From: Komagataeibacter medellinensis NBRC 3288
Lineage (GTDB): Bacteria > Pseudomonadota > Alphaproteobacteria > Acetobacterales > Acetobacteraceae
Reading direction: 5' to 3'
Assembly (NCBI RefSeq): GCF_000182745.2
Contig: NC_016027.1
Location: 2,455,001-2,519,000 of the forward strand
Length of the DNA stretch: 64,000 nt
The stretch's first letter is position 1. Every line of letters begins with the position of its first letter. Below the pieces are notes generated by a model. The model ran no database searches and was not told the DNA's origin. It worked only from the letters and a program-made list of their open reading frames with translations. Shown here piece by piece: positions 46,870 to 55,979 of this stretch. The position numbers and the translations under genes are program-made.

Positions 46870-49800
46870 ATGGATTGCCCTGTCACACCAACTCCCGACC
46901 TGCGGGGTTTTGCCGCCGCGGGGTTGCTTTTGTCCCACCTCGAACGCGGGGAGACGCTCGACGCCAGCCGACTGCGTCACGCCATGGAAACCGCCTTCAA
47001 CGCGGCTGATGCAACGGGCGCATGGGACTGGAAGATGGCCTATGACGCCGCCGAGGCCGCGTCCGTCCTGTTTCTGCGCCGCTACGGACCGGCCCTTATG
47101 ACCAGCGCATCCGACGACGTGGATCTGCTGGCCCGTATCACGCGTCTGGCGTCCCTTCTCCCCTCGCAGACGCGCCGCTCGGACGACAGCCAGACCTGGC
47201 AACAGTTCTCGACGCCGTTGCCGCTGGCTTTCTGCCTTGCTCGTGCGGCAGATATCGGGCGCGGCGAGCATGTGCTGGAGCCCTCCGCAGGAACCGGTCT
47301 TCTGGCCGTCTTCGCCGAACTGGCGGGTGCGGCCCTGACCCTCAATGAATACGCACCGGGCCGTTCCGACCTGCTGACCGCGCTGTTTCCGGCAGCCCGC
47401 CTGTTCCGGCATGACGCCGCCCAGATCCACGATTATCTGCCCGAGAGCGCTCAGCCGGATGTCGTCATCATGAACCCGCCCTTTTCTGCGACGGTCCATG
47501 TGGCGGGGCGGGCGCCTGACACGACGTTCCGGCATATCGCCTCCGCACTCGACCGACTGAAGACCGGTGGGCGGCTTGTCGCCCTGACCGGTGCGTCCTT
47601 CTGCCCCGACAACCCGCGATGGACCGATGGCTTCACCACTCTGCAGGCCAAGGCACGTCTGGTGTTTTCGGCCGGCGTGGCAGGGCATCTGTACCGGCAA
47701 CATGGAACGGCTGTCGAAACGCGGGTCCTGGTGTTCGACCGCATACCCGCTTCCGAACCCTCGCATTTTGTCGCGGCCCGTGGCACGGCTACCGATTTTC
47801 CGACGCTGCTGGGCTGGATCACCGGTGATCTGCCGTCCCGTCAGCCACAGGCGCACCAGTCGTCGGCAGTGTCACGCTCTGCTGCTCTCTCCTCGCCTCG
47901 CACCGTGCGGGGCTATCTCGGGCGCAAGGCAGCCGTCGCATCCCGCCAAAGGACGGTCTCGGAGATGCAGGGTGCGTTCCTGTCCTACGAGATCCTGCCG
48001 CCGGACGGAGACGGAACCGCGACGACACGTCTGTCTGACGCGCTCTATGAGGATTATCGCCTCCAGACCATCGCAATTCCCGGTGCGCGGCCACACCCCA
48101 CCAAACTGGTCCAGTCAGCCGCCATGGCCTCGGTGCGCCCGCCCGGGCCTTCCCACAAGCCAACCCTCCCTGATGCCGTCATCCGTGACGGCCTGCTCTC
48201 TGACGCACAGCTGGAATCCGTCATCTATGCCGGCGAGGCCCATGATCGCTATCTGGCAGGTCGATGGAAAGCCGATCAGACATGGGATGTTCTCGCTCGT
48301 GTCGGTGAGGATGACCCCGACGGCGTCCGCTTCCGTCGTGGCTGGTTTCTCGGCGACGGCACCGGCACCGGAAAGGGCCGCCAGGTCGCGGGTATCATTC
48401 TCGACAACTGGCTCAACGGCCGCAGGCGCGCTGTCTGGGTGTCGAAATCCGACAAGCTTCTCGAAGACGCGCAGCGCGACTGGTCGGCGCTGGGGATGGA
48501 GCGGCTGCTGGTCACGCCCCAGTCCCGCTTTCCGCAGGGTAACGCCATCCGTCTGACCGAGGGCATTCTGTTCACGACCTATGCCACACTCCGCACGGAA
48601 GAACGCGGCGCGAAAGCCTCCCGCGTCCAGCAGATCGTCGAGTGGCTGGGCGCTGATTTCGACGGGGTCATCATCTTCGATGAAGCGCATTCCATGCAGA
48701 ACGCCGCCGGCGGTAAAGGAGAGCGGGGCGATCAGGAAGCTTCCTTGCAGGGCCGTGCGGGGCTGCGTCTGCAACATGTCCTGCCGGACGCGCGGGTGGT
48801 CTATGTCTCCGCCACGGGTGCTACGTCGGTCCACAATCTGGCCTATGCCCAGCGTCTGGGCCTCTGGGGCGGAGAGGATTTTCCCTTTGTGACGCGGGCC
48901 GATTTCATCGCCGCCATCGAGGCGGGCGGTGTGGCGGCCATGGAGGTGCTGGCGCGCGATCTCAAGGCCATGGGCCTCTATGCCGCCCGCTCGCTCTCAT
49001 ACGACGGCGTGGAATATGAACTGGTCGAGCATCAGCTCACGCCGGAGCAGATCCGCATTTATGATGCTTTCGCACGTGCGTTCATGGTCATTCATAACAA
49101 TCTCGACGCCGCCATGCAGGCCGCCAATATTACCGGCACGGACGGTACGCTGAATCGTCAGGCCAAGGCGGCAGCACGGTCTGCCTTCGAAAGCACCAAG
49201 CAGCGCTTTTTCAACCATCTGATCACGGCCATGAAGACCGTGACCCTGATCCGCTCGATCGAGCGCGATCTGGCCGAAGGCCACTCCGCCGTCATCCAGC
49301 TTGTCTCCACAGGCGAAGCGCTGACCGAACGCAGGCTGGCGGAGATCTCGCCGGAAGACTGGAATGATCTGCGGATCGACGTGACCCCGCGGGAGTATGT
49401 CCTTGGGTATCTGGAACATTCCTTCCCGGTTCAGCTTTATGAGCCCTATAGCGATGGGTCTGACCATGTGTATTCGCGGCCAGTGTTTCATGACGGCAAG
49501 CCTGTCCTGAGCCGCGAGACCGTGGCCCGGCGTGATGCGATGATCGAACAGCTTGCCGCACTCCCGGCACTGCCCGGCGCACTCGACCAGATCATCCAGC
49601 ATTTTGGCACGGACTCTGTCGCCGAGGTGACTGGCCGCTCGCGCCGCGTGGTGCGCAAGGGGGACCGGCTTGCCGTGGAAAGCAGGCCAGCAGCGGCCAG
49701 CCTGATCGAGACACAGGCATTCATGGATGATGCCAAGCGCATTCTGGTCTTCTCGGATGCAGGAGGTACTGGCCGGTCCTATCATGCCGAACTTTCGGCT

Positions 49801-50326
49801 GCGAACCGCCGTCTGCGCGTACACTATCTGCTGGAGCCCGGCTGGAAGGCCGATGCTGCCATTCAGGGCCTGGGGCGTACCAACCGGACCAACCAGGCGC
49901 AGCCGCCCCTGTTCCGACCGATCGCCACGGACGTGAAGGCGGAAAAGCGTTTTCTTTCCACCATTGCCCGAGCGCGTGCTTGGCCGGCGCGTGCCCGTGG
50001 CGTGGGCCACGAGTGCCGGGGCGACTGGCAGTCTGTCGCTGTCCGGGCAGGACGCGCGCGCTGCACTGCTGGACGGTGGAACGGTCCTCCAGCTGGCCGA
50101 ACGGATGCAGGTGCGGCGGGTCCGGGTTATGGGGCGCATGCGTATCGAACTGACCGGTTTTACCGAAGGGATGCGGGAACGGTTGCGGGCCTATGGCCTG
50201 TTTTCGGAAATCATCTCGTGGTCATTACGGTTTTTCGTGCCGGTCGATGAGGTCGGGGATAAGGTTCTCGAACGACTGTTCGAGACATGGCCGATCGAAC
50301 GCGTGACGGAAAGGGAGGCGGCATGA
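46870..50326 (+). pseudogene. Strawberry-notch-like helicase/methylase, broken by an internal deletion
   Basis: The first frame (46870 to about 49970) encodes roughly 1,035 aa: a methylase-like part with EPSAGTGLLAVFAELAGA and MNPPFSATV (residues 135-210), then an SF2-like part with LGDGTGTGKGRQVAGII, FDEAHSMQNA and late GLGRTNRTNQAQPP. After FLSTIAR the family should continue for several hundred residues. Instead the sequence jumps, in the +1 frame, to the family C-terminus (RVPVAWATSAGATGS...VRRVRVMGRMRIELTGFTE...GLFSEIISW), which ends at 50326. A deletion with frameshift near 49972 explains this. Uninterrupted, frame 1 runs on as nonsense to 50250. Confidence 0.85.
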
Positions 50327-51387
50327 TGGCGGATCATGATGCGCGGGATCTTTCACGTCGCCTCTCCGAACAGGCGGAGGCGGTGTGCCGTCAATACCTC
50401 TCTGCCGGACGGCGGCATGGCAATTACTGGCTGGTCGGCGACGTGCGCAATACACCGGGACGGTCGCTCTATGTGCGCCTGCATGGTCCCTCGGAAGGGC
50501 GGGGCGCGGCTGGTCGCTGGACCGATGCCGGCACGGGTGAATTCGGCGATCTGCTCGATCTGATCCGTGAGACTCTGGGTTTGCTTGATTTCCGTGACGT
50601 CGCTGACGAGGCACGCAACTTTCTGGCGTTACCGCATCCTGAAGCAGACCGTGCGGAGGAACGTCTGCGGACCGCTCCATTGCAGCGCCACGAGACGGGT
50701 GGCACCAGCACGGACGCTGCGCGCCGTCTGTGGGATGCCAGCCGATCTCTGTCGGGCATTGCAGACGCCTATCTGCGAAGCCGCGATCTGACCAATCGCT
50801 CAGGATTGGCCGCGCTGCGTTTCCATCCTGACTGCTACTACCGCGCCGATGCCGACAGTCCGACCGAGACATGGCCCGCGCTGATCGCCGCCGTGACCGA
50901 CCTCAAAGGTCGCGTTACCGGAGTCCATCGCACCTGGTTGGCGCGGGGCGGAAAGGGCAAGGCGCCGGTCGTCGTCCCCCGTCGTGCGATGGGTGACCTG
51001 CTCGGTCATGCCGTGCGCTTTGGCGCGGTGTCCGACGTTCTGGCCGCAGGCGAGGGGATCGAGACGGTGCTCTCGCTCCATGAGGTCATGCCCGATCTGC
51101 CACTGACCGCCTGCCTTTCCTCGGCGCATCTCGCCGCCACAGCGTTTCCGCCTACGCTGCGCCGCCTCTACGTGCTGCGCGATGACGACCCGGCCGGAGA
51201 CCATGCGGTGACGACCCTGCAGGCCCGGACACAGGAGGCCGGGATCGAGTGCCTCGTGCTGTCACCGCGTCTGGCAGATTTCAACGATGATCTCCGCTAT
51301 CTCGGGCGTGGGGCGATGCGGGCGATCCTGCATCCCCAGCTTGCCCCGCAGGACGTGGCGCGGTTTCTGCATCCCGTCGCGCACTGA
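50323..51387 (+). CDS. Toprim-domain protein
   Basis: 354 aa from the ATG overlapping the helicase stop (ATGA). The N-terminus (DLSRRLSEQAEAVCRQYLSAGRRHGNYWLVGDVRNTPGRSLYVRL) is the usual start of ICE toprim proteins, with the DUF7146-type CHC2-derived region after it. The toprim catalytic Glu is in VLAAGEGIETVLS near residue 235, and the DxD in LYVLRDDDPAGD near residue 290. It probably acts as a primase-like factor in transfer replication, together with the (now broken) helicase upstream. Confidence 0.9.
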   Translation: MMADHDARDLSRRLSEQAEAVCRQYLSAGRRHGNYWLVGDVRNTPGRSLYVRLHGPSEGRGAAGRWTDAGTGEFGDLLDLIRETLGLLDFRDVADEARNFLALPHPEADRAEERLRTAPLQRHETGGTSTDAARRLWDASRSLSGIADAYLRSRDLTNRSGLAALRFHPDCYYRADADSPTETWPALIAAVTDLKGRVTGVHRTWLARGGKGKAPVVVPRRAMGDLLGHAVRFGAVSDVLAAGEGIETVLSLHEVMPDLPLTACLSSAHLAATAFPPTLRRLYVLRDDDPAGDHAVTTLQARTQEAGIECLVLSPRLADFNDDLRYLGRGAMRAILHPQLAPQDVARFLHPVAH

Positions 51388-51702
51388 GGCGGGCCGGGAA
51401 GGGGGGTGAGGGGCATCTTCTTTCCCTGCCGTGCGGGGCTGTCCCGTTTCCGGATGAGGCGCGCCCGCGGCCTTTCTGGAAGGGGAGCGGGCGTCAGCCA
51501 GGCCGGGCCTTCAATGGCGGAGCCGGCTATTTTCCGCCGCGCGTGCCGCGCTTTGCATCGCGAAGCAAAATAGCCGTCTCCCTGCCATCCTCCACTGCGT
51601 TCCAGCCGCGCGCGAGCGCGCGGTTCCGGCCCGGCCTTCGTCTGCCGCTATCCGCCCCCGGAAAGGCCGCGAGGGGCGCGGCCAGAACCGGAGGACAGAC
51701 CC
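51388..51702. other. Intergenic, 315 bases, contains a structured element
   Basis: No gene. Very GC-rich, with the folded element at 51525-51623 in the middle and a GGAGGA site for the DUF2493 gene at the end. Confidence 0.6.
51525..51623. ncRNA. Candidate structured RNA element, copy 1
   Basis: Outer stem GGCTATTTT/AAAATAGCC (51525-51533 with 51567-51575). Inside it is a hairpin GCGCG-TGC-CGCGC, then CGCGAAGC. It is followed by CCCTGCCATCCTCCACTGCG and a hairpin CCGCGCGC-GA-GCGCGCGG (51606-51623). Copy 2 at 54307-54395 keeps the same order, the same loop bases (TGC, GA) and the same unpaired blocks, but its stems have different sequences that still pair. It lies before the DUF2493 gene. Strand and function unknown. 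Confidence 0.5.
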
Positions 51703-52638
51703 ATGACCCGCACACAGGACGATTTCGAACCCGCACACGCCACCTCTTCCACCGCTCATCTGCTGGCGGAACTCCAGCTTTACGGCCATCGTCCCTTCGA
51801 GGATGAGCCGGACCCGAGACCCTTGCCCGACGCCAGCCAGATCGAGGGCGCAGTCGCTGACATCTTCGATGCCCTGTCAGCCACGCTGACCGAAACTCGG
51901 CTGGAACCCGATCTCGAACCGCTGCTCTGGTCCACGGTCAACGTCTTCCATCGCATGGTCGGGCAGGTGGAGCGTGATCTTGACCGCAACGAGCAGGCGC
52001 AGAAACGCAGCCAGCAGGAACAGGATGGCAGTGAGATCCGCTCGGTGGAACTGGAGCGCCTCATCGCCGAGGGGCTGACCCTGCTGGAACGACGCAACGC
52101 TTACGAGATTTTCCGCGATCTTGCCTGCGACCAGTTCGAGCGCCTGACGATGTCACCCTGGCGGCCGCGCTCCGGCTCGCTGGTCAGCCGCAGCACCCTG
52201 ACGGCCTCCATGATCGACAGCCGTGATTTCCTCAATGCGCGCCGCAAGGTCGAGACCGACCTGCTGGTGCCGGCCGGCCCCAAGATCGCAGTGACTGGCG
52301 GGCTCGATTACGAGGACCATCACCTGATATGGAATCGTCTCGACAAGGTGCGCGAGAAGCATCCCGATATGGTGCTGCTGCACGGCGGCTCACCGAAGGG
52401 TGCGGAATTCATTGCTTCCCGCTGGGCCGATCATCGTGATGTCGCGCAGATTGCCTTCAAGCCCGACTGGAACCGGCACGGGAAGGCCGCCCCGTTCCGG
52501 CGGAACGACGCACTGCTGAAAGTGCTGCCCGTCGGGGTCATGGTGTTCCCGGGCTCGGGCATTCAGGACAATCTGGCCGACAAGGCCAAACAGATGGGTA
52601 TCCCGGTCTGGCGGTTTCGCAGGGAGGCTGGCGCGTGA
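51703..52638 (+). CDS. DUF2493 protein
   Basis: 311 aa. The N-terminal half is helical (LLAELQLYGHRPFEDEPDPRPLPD). The C-terminal domain has KIAVTGGLDYEDHHLIWNRLDKVREKHPDMVLLHGGSPKGAEFIASRWA (landmarks: AVTGGLDYEDHHLIW and LLHGGSPKGAE), the DUF2493/YspA fold of the SLOG superfamily. SLOG proteins bind nucleotide-like ligands and some act in DNA uptake or defence signalling. It is a standard ICE gene in this position, function unknown. Confidence 0.9.
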   Translation: MTRTQDDFEPAHATSSTAHLLAELQLYGHRPFEDEPDPRPLPDASQIEGAVADIFDALSATLTETRLEPDLEPLLWSTVNVFHRMVGQVERDLDRNEQAQKRSQQEQDGSEIRSVELERLIAEGLTLLERRNAYEIFRDLACDQFERLTMSPWRPRSGSLVSRSTLTASMIDSRDFLNARRKVETDLLVPAGPKIAVTGGLDYEDHHLIWNRLDKVREKHPDMVLLHGGSPKGAEFIASRWADHRDVAQIAFKPDWNRHGKAAPFRRNDALLKVLPVGVMVFPGSGIQDNLADKAKQMGIPVWRFRREAGA

Positions 52639-52662
52639 GCGCCAGCTGTCTCTCAGGGGTGA

Positions 52663-53511
52663 CTATTGTGGATATTCATGCCGCGCGGTCTTGCCAGCCT
52701 GACCAAAAAACCAGCGGCCGATCATTGCAAGGCGTTGGAACATTCCGATGGGACTCTGTGCATGCTGTCTGTATTCGGGCTGCATGGCTGCGTTAAAATA
52801 GAGAGCTCTGGCCAGAGCACAATTTGCGCGGGTCTTATCGCTCTCATTCTGGCTATAAGGCGTGTTTTCCGCTCCGCTCGGAAAATTGTAGCAAAAAAGA
52901 CGCTCCGGTGGATAATCAAAAGCCTTATCAGCGACGGCTTTTCGGTACCATTTCGGGTCTCTTTGGGCCATGAAACGCTCATAACTATCCGCGTCCGGAG
53001 CAAAGGTTTTTTCCGCCAGACACTCAAGATCTGCGAGCGTCCCAAAGCAATAAGCCGCGTGGAGTGCTAAACTCGCCGTCGGGTCCGCATAACGCGTTCG
53101 GCCGCTTAAAAACAAGATAACGCACGAAGATGCACAGTATCCATTTTGTCCCACAGCGGTCCGAACTGGACGATTGGCAACCATCAGCGCGAAATAAAGA
53201 GCCGCATCCACATCACCACCGCCACTCTCAAGCCAGACTGTCGGCTCGGCTGTCTCGGACGTATTGATGGCATTAAGGAGCTTGTTCATGCTCTCGTGCG
53301 TAACAGCACCATCAAAATGAATACCGTCTGCCCGCTTCATGATGAGTGCGTCCTGATAGCGTTCCTGGCTTTGTGACCACATCACGCCCTGAATGCCAAG
53401 AATAAAGCCGAACAGTCCCATTATAGCGACCGCGATCACACATCGAATAGTACATCGTGGTTTTTTCTCCTTGACCGTAACATTGGTCAAAGTGGGTGCG
53501 TCCCCCGTCAT
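52663..53511 (-). CDS. Membrane-anchored ClpP-like serine protease homologue
   Basis: 282 aa. One N-terminal membrane helix (CVIAVAIMGLFGFILGIQGVMW, residues 24-45) with the rest periplasmic. The ClpP/crotonase fold is shown by VWLESGGGDVDAALYFALMV (oxyanion-type glycines, near residue 95), GYCASSCVILFLSG (candidate nucleophile Ser in CASSC, near residue 127) and SLALHAAYC (candidate His). Four or more cysteines suggest disulfides, which fits the periplasm. The low GC and opposite strand mark it as cargo. Target unknown. Confidence 0.72.
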   Translation of the reverse strand: MTGDAPTLTNVTVKEKKPRCTIRCVIAVAIMGLFGFILGIQGVMWSQSQERYQDALIMKRADGIHFDGAVTHESMNKLLNAINTSETAEPTVWLESGGGDVDAALYFALMVANRPVRTAVGQNGYCASSCVILFLSGRTRYADPTASLALHAAYCFGTLADLECLAEKTFAPDADSYERFMAQRDPKWYRKAVADKAFDYPPERLFCYNFPSGAENTPYSQNESDKTRANCALARALYFNAAMQPEYRQHAQSPIGMFQRLAMIGRWFFGQAGKTARHEYPQ

Positions 53512-53545
53512 TGATGCTCCTTATGATTGGAAATTTATGAGAAAG

Positions 53546-53559
53546 ATCATCATGATGAT
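53546..53559. promoter_or_regulatory. Perfect palindrome upstream of the ClpP-like gene
   Basis: ATCATCATGATGAT, 14 bp, about 35 bases before the start of the minus-strand ClpP-like gene in AT-rich DNA. Likely operator overlapping its promoter; no regulator is obvious nearby. Confidence 0.4.
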
Positions 53560-53647
53560 TTCCTTATAAATAACAACCGGTATGTATGTAATTTCGAGGG
53601 TGTAGATTGTCGCTCGTAAGATATGCCCAATCTATGCCTGGCAAAAC

Positions 53648-53718
53648 GGCGCTATGGCATCATTGGCTTTAGCGCCGATGACTTAATGCGGGGAGAGGAG
53701 CCCCCTTCATAAGGGGGC
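53648..53718. repeat. Pair of strong hairpins
   Basis: Two stems, GGCGCTA/TAGCGCC with a 16-base loop and GCCCCCTT-CAT-AAGGGGGC, separated by 23 bases. No T-run follows either. They could shape an untranslated RNA or act as protein-binding sites. Confidence 0.5.
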
Positions 53719-53849
53719 AGGTAGCGAGGGAGGTTAAAATAGCGATGATCACTGTTCCCGATTTTTCACGTATCACCGATCGGTCAGAACCATCCGTCGG
53801 GCTCCCCATTACCTGCACTCCCGGTTGAGGAAAGCGCGGGTAACCGCGC

Positions 53850-53990
53850 CCCGGAAAGCCCCGCCCGGAGGAGAACGGTTGCAGGGCGGGACCTCTTTTC
53901 CCCGTTTCGGCTGCGGGGACGATGGATGAGGGGGGCGATGGCCCCCTTCCTCATCAGTGAACAGGTCGAAACAGCAGCGGCGAAGGAGGG
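53850..53990 (-). pseudogene. Inverted remnant of a DUF736 3' end
   Basis: On the minus strand a short frame reads DLFTDEEGG, matching NLFTDEEGEG near the end of the intact DUF736 protein at 54482-54805. After it, CCGGGCGGGGC.TTCCGGG on the minus strand repeats the hairpin region just after the intact gene. So a copy of the gene's 3' end and terminator lies in inverted orientation, degraded and without a 5' part. Confidence 0.5.
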
Positions 53991-54306
53991 ATCGTCCAGC
54001 GGGCAACCCGCTGGCCAGCCTTCGTTGGAACGGGGGGGCTATAGGATGCGGCCCGAACCGTTCGCAGCAGGGACGCGGCAGTCGGGGGCGGGTGTCTGAC
54101 CCTAGTCCACGTCACCAGCAGGGAAGACGGTCGCACCGGGCGAGCGCGATATCCTCCTGTGTCGCACGTTCCCCACCTGACGGACCGGTCATGCCGGCAT
54201 CATATCTCCATGGGGCTGGCGGGCCCGCACACCATGGCCTCTGTCGGATGGCTGATCTAGCCGAAGACCGGCTGCGCCTCGATCGGCTGGCCGCAACGGC
54301 GTTCCA

Positions 54307-54395
54307 GAACTTTCTTCCCCTGACGGCTGCGCCGTCATTCCTCGCGAAACAAGAAAGTTCCGGCCCTGCCGTCCTCCGCTGCGCTGCGGCCCTGA
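54307..54395. ncRNA. Candidate structured RNA element, copy 2
   Basis: Outer stem GAACTTTCTT/AAGAAAGTTC (54307-54316 with 54351-54360), inner hairpin TGACGGC-TGC-GCCGTCA (54321-54337), CGCGAAAC, then CCCTGCCGTCCTCCGCTGCG and the small hairpin CCCT-GA-AGGG. It has the same architecture as copy 1 with compensating stem changes, and lies about 90 bases before the DUF736 gene start. Confidence 0.5.
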
Positions 54396-54481
54396 AGGGT
54401 GCTCTGCCGCTCGCCTCCGGCTGGTCGATCGCCATCGAGGCCACGGTGGTCGCGGCCCGATAACAGCATGGAGATACGACA

Positions 54482-54805
54482 ATGGCTAACATCGGTTCCT
54501 TCAAGAAGGTGGGCGAAGGCTTCGAAGGCGAAATCATCACCCTGGCCCTGCAGGCCCGCAACGTCCGCCTGGTGGCGGAAACCAACCGGGCCAACGACAA
54601 CGCCCCCAACTACCGCGTCTACCTCGGGCGGGTTGAACTCGGCGCCGCATGGACCCGCCGCTCCAACGAAGGCCGCACCTATCTGAGCCTGAAGCTGGAC
54701 GATCCTTCCTTCGCCGCCCCGATCTTCGCCAACCTGTTCACCGACGAGGAAGGGGAAGGCTACACCCTCATCTGGACCCGGCCCCGCAGCCGGAACGGGG
54801 AGTAA
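54482..54805 (+). CDS. DUF736 protein, first copy
   Basis: 107 aa, the usual length. NIGSFKKVGEGFEGEIITLAL, the middle ETNRANDNAPNYRVYLGRVELGAAWTRRS and LKLDDPSFAAPIFANLF are diagnostic of DUF736. The protein is small, soluble and beta-rich, universal in ICEs of this type and of unknown function. A second copy lies at 59772-60113 (about 40% alike by eye). Followed by a strong GC hairpin. Confidence 0.93.
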   Translation: MANIGSFKKVGEGFEGEIITLALQARNVRLVAETNRANDNAPNYRVYLGRVELGAAWTRRSNEGRTYLSLKLDDPSFAAPIFANLFTDEEGEGYTLIWTRPRSRNGE

Positions 54806-54820
54806 GCTCCCCACCACCAA

Positions 54821-54845
54821 CCCCGCCCGGTCTCCCCGGGCGGGG
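54821..54845 (+). terminator. Terminator-like hairpin after DUF736
   Basis: CCCCGCCCGG, loop TCTCC, CCGGGCGGGG: ten perfect base pairs beginning 15 bases after the stop. The following CCTTCCGGGCTTTCATTTT is only weakly T-rich, so termination may be partial. Confidence 0.6.
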
Positions 54846-54996
54846 CCTTCCGGGCTTTCATTTTCCCACGTGCTCTTTCGGGGTGCGGGCGGCAGCGCTG
54901 GTCGCCCGACGTGAGACGCAGGAGGAACACGAGGCTTTCCCTCAGCCTTCCCATTGTACCATGCGCACGGAAACCGCCTCAAGACACGCGGTCCCC

Positions 54997-55041
54997 CCAA
55001 TTTTGCCCGGCGCACCCTTCGGGCACACCGAACAAAATCGG
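54997..55041. ncRNA. Possible third copy of the structured element
   Basis: CC-a-ATTTTG (54997-55005) pairs with CAAAAT-c-GG (55033-55041) around one A-C mismatch. An inner hairpin forms better on the minus strand (GTGCCC-GAA-GGGTGC with G-U pairs), which hints that the element is read in that direction. Less similar than copies 1 and 2. It lies about 100 bases before a 48-aa gene; otherwise the 54846-55144 stretch holds no gene. Confidence 0.3.
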
Positions 55042-55144
55042 CTCCCCCGCGTGCCGCTTCGCGGTCGCCTCCGGCGATCATTGACCCGGCTTCCGTGCGC
55101 ATGAGCCGTCCGTCTTGTCTTCGAGAAACGAAAGGAGCAGGACG

Positions 55145-55291
55145 ATGACCACGCTACATGACCACATCCAGATGCTGCGGGCCGAACTCACCAGCTTTCA
55201 TCTCAGCAAATGCGAGCGCCGACAGATCGAGCGCGAACTCAAAGAGGCGCTGGTCCGGGTCGCGACAACGCGCCGCCGCTCGGAGGAATGA
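55145..55291 (+). CDS. Small protein of unknown function, 48 aa
   Basis: Starts TTLHDHIQMLRAELTSFHLS and continues KCERRQIERELKEALVRVA, ending TTRRRSEE. Preceded by AGGAGCAGGACG, a good ribosome site. Highly charged and almost surely a helical hairpin. Similar short helical proteins are common between DUF736 and the replication genes in such ICEs. Confidence 0.6.
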   Translation: MTTLHDHIQMLRAELTSFHLSKCERRQIERELKEALVRVATTRRRSEE

Positions 55292-55455
55292 GCCCGGCGC
55301 GACGTTGATCTCCCGCGCATCAGGCGGGGGATCTTTGCGGCCGCCTCATTAACGGGAGATATCTGCAATCCCTGCTATCAGACATGTCTTTTTTTCTGGA
55401 AACAATACCGAACAGTACGTATTATAATGTCCCGTACTATTTTCCGGAGGTGGAC

Positions 55456-55893
55456 ATGATTGTCATCGGGCTCATCTCGTGGGTCGTGGGGATCGGACTG
55501 CTCTGTTGGGTCTTCTTTACTCTTGTCTCAATGGCCGTGCCCACGATGGCCGGACTGATCGTCTTCTTCTGGACATATCGTATGGGGGCCGGTTTTGCAG
55601 CCGTCTTCTTCGGAATTGTCGCAGGCATTTTCGTGCTGTGGCTGTTTCGTGTCGCGCTCGCGTCGATCCAACGTCCAGACATCCGACTTGCCGTGGTGCT
55701 TGCCTTCTGTCTCCCGGCTTCTATTGCCGGATACTCGGCCACGGCTGGCCTCGCGCAACTCGGCAGTCCCTCGCCGGTCTGGCAAGCTATTCTGGGAGTG
55801 ATCGGTGCAGCAATGGTTGGGACGGCCTCCTTTGCTCGCCTGGCCCCCGAAGCCCGTCAAGGCAACGGAACGTTCCTTTATCGGCACGATTAG
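55456..55893 (+). CDS. Membrane protein of unknown function
   Basis: 145 aa from the ATG at 55456 (GGAGGTGGAC upstream); the frame is open from 55384 but the extra residues are not hydrophobic and have no ribosome site. Four membrane helices: IGLISWVVGIGLLCWVFF, MAGLIVFFW, AAVFFGIVAGIFVLWLF and LAVVLAFCLPASIAGY. It ends with a short basic tail. No family recognized; possibly a conjugation accessory protein because of its place. Confidence 0.65.
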   Translation: MIVIGLISWVVGIGLLCWVFFTLVSMAVPTMAGLIVFFWTYRMGAGFAAVFFGIVAGIFVLWLFRVALASIQRPDIRLAVVLAFCLPASIAGYSATAGLAQLGSPSPVWQAILGVIGAAMVGTASFARLAPEARQGNGTFLYRHD

Positions 55894-55979
55894 CGCGTGC
55901 CTCACGTTATTTCTTTCGACGGACGCCGTGCGCTGACCATATGCCGCTCGTGATGACCCGCGGCTGACGCGTCACTGTA

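Larger units (their letters stand above)
53560..54481. other. Long non-coding stretch rich in hairpins
   Basis: About 920 bases with no gene I believe. Perfect or near-perfect stems: GGCGCTA/TAGCGCC (53648-53676), GCCCCCTT-CAT-AAGGGGGC (53700-53718), GCGCGG-GTAA-CCGCGC (53834-53849), CCCGCCC/GGGCGGG (53860-53890) and GGGGGC-GATG-GCCCCC (53931-53946). The part 53850-53990 is an inverted remnant of a DUF736 gene end; 54307-54395 is the second structured element. Confidence 0.6.

Noticed and set aside
53957-54463. Open frame of 168 codons before DUF736
   Set aside because: It runs over the structured element and GC-rich spacer, has a low-complexity Arg/Ala/Pro composition and no ribosome site.
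55010-55035. Third att core or element end near CCCCCGC bases at 55043 and 58271
   Set aside because: Only six to eight bases match the core and the context is coding or the structured repeat; no flanking arms.
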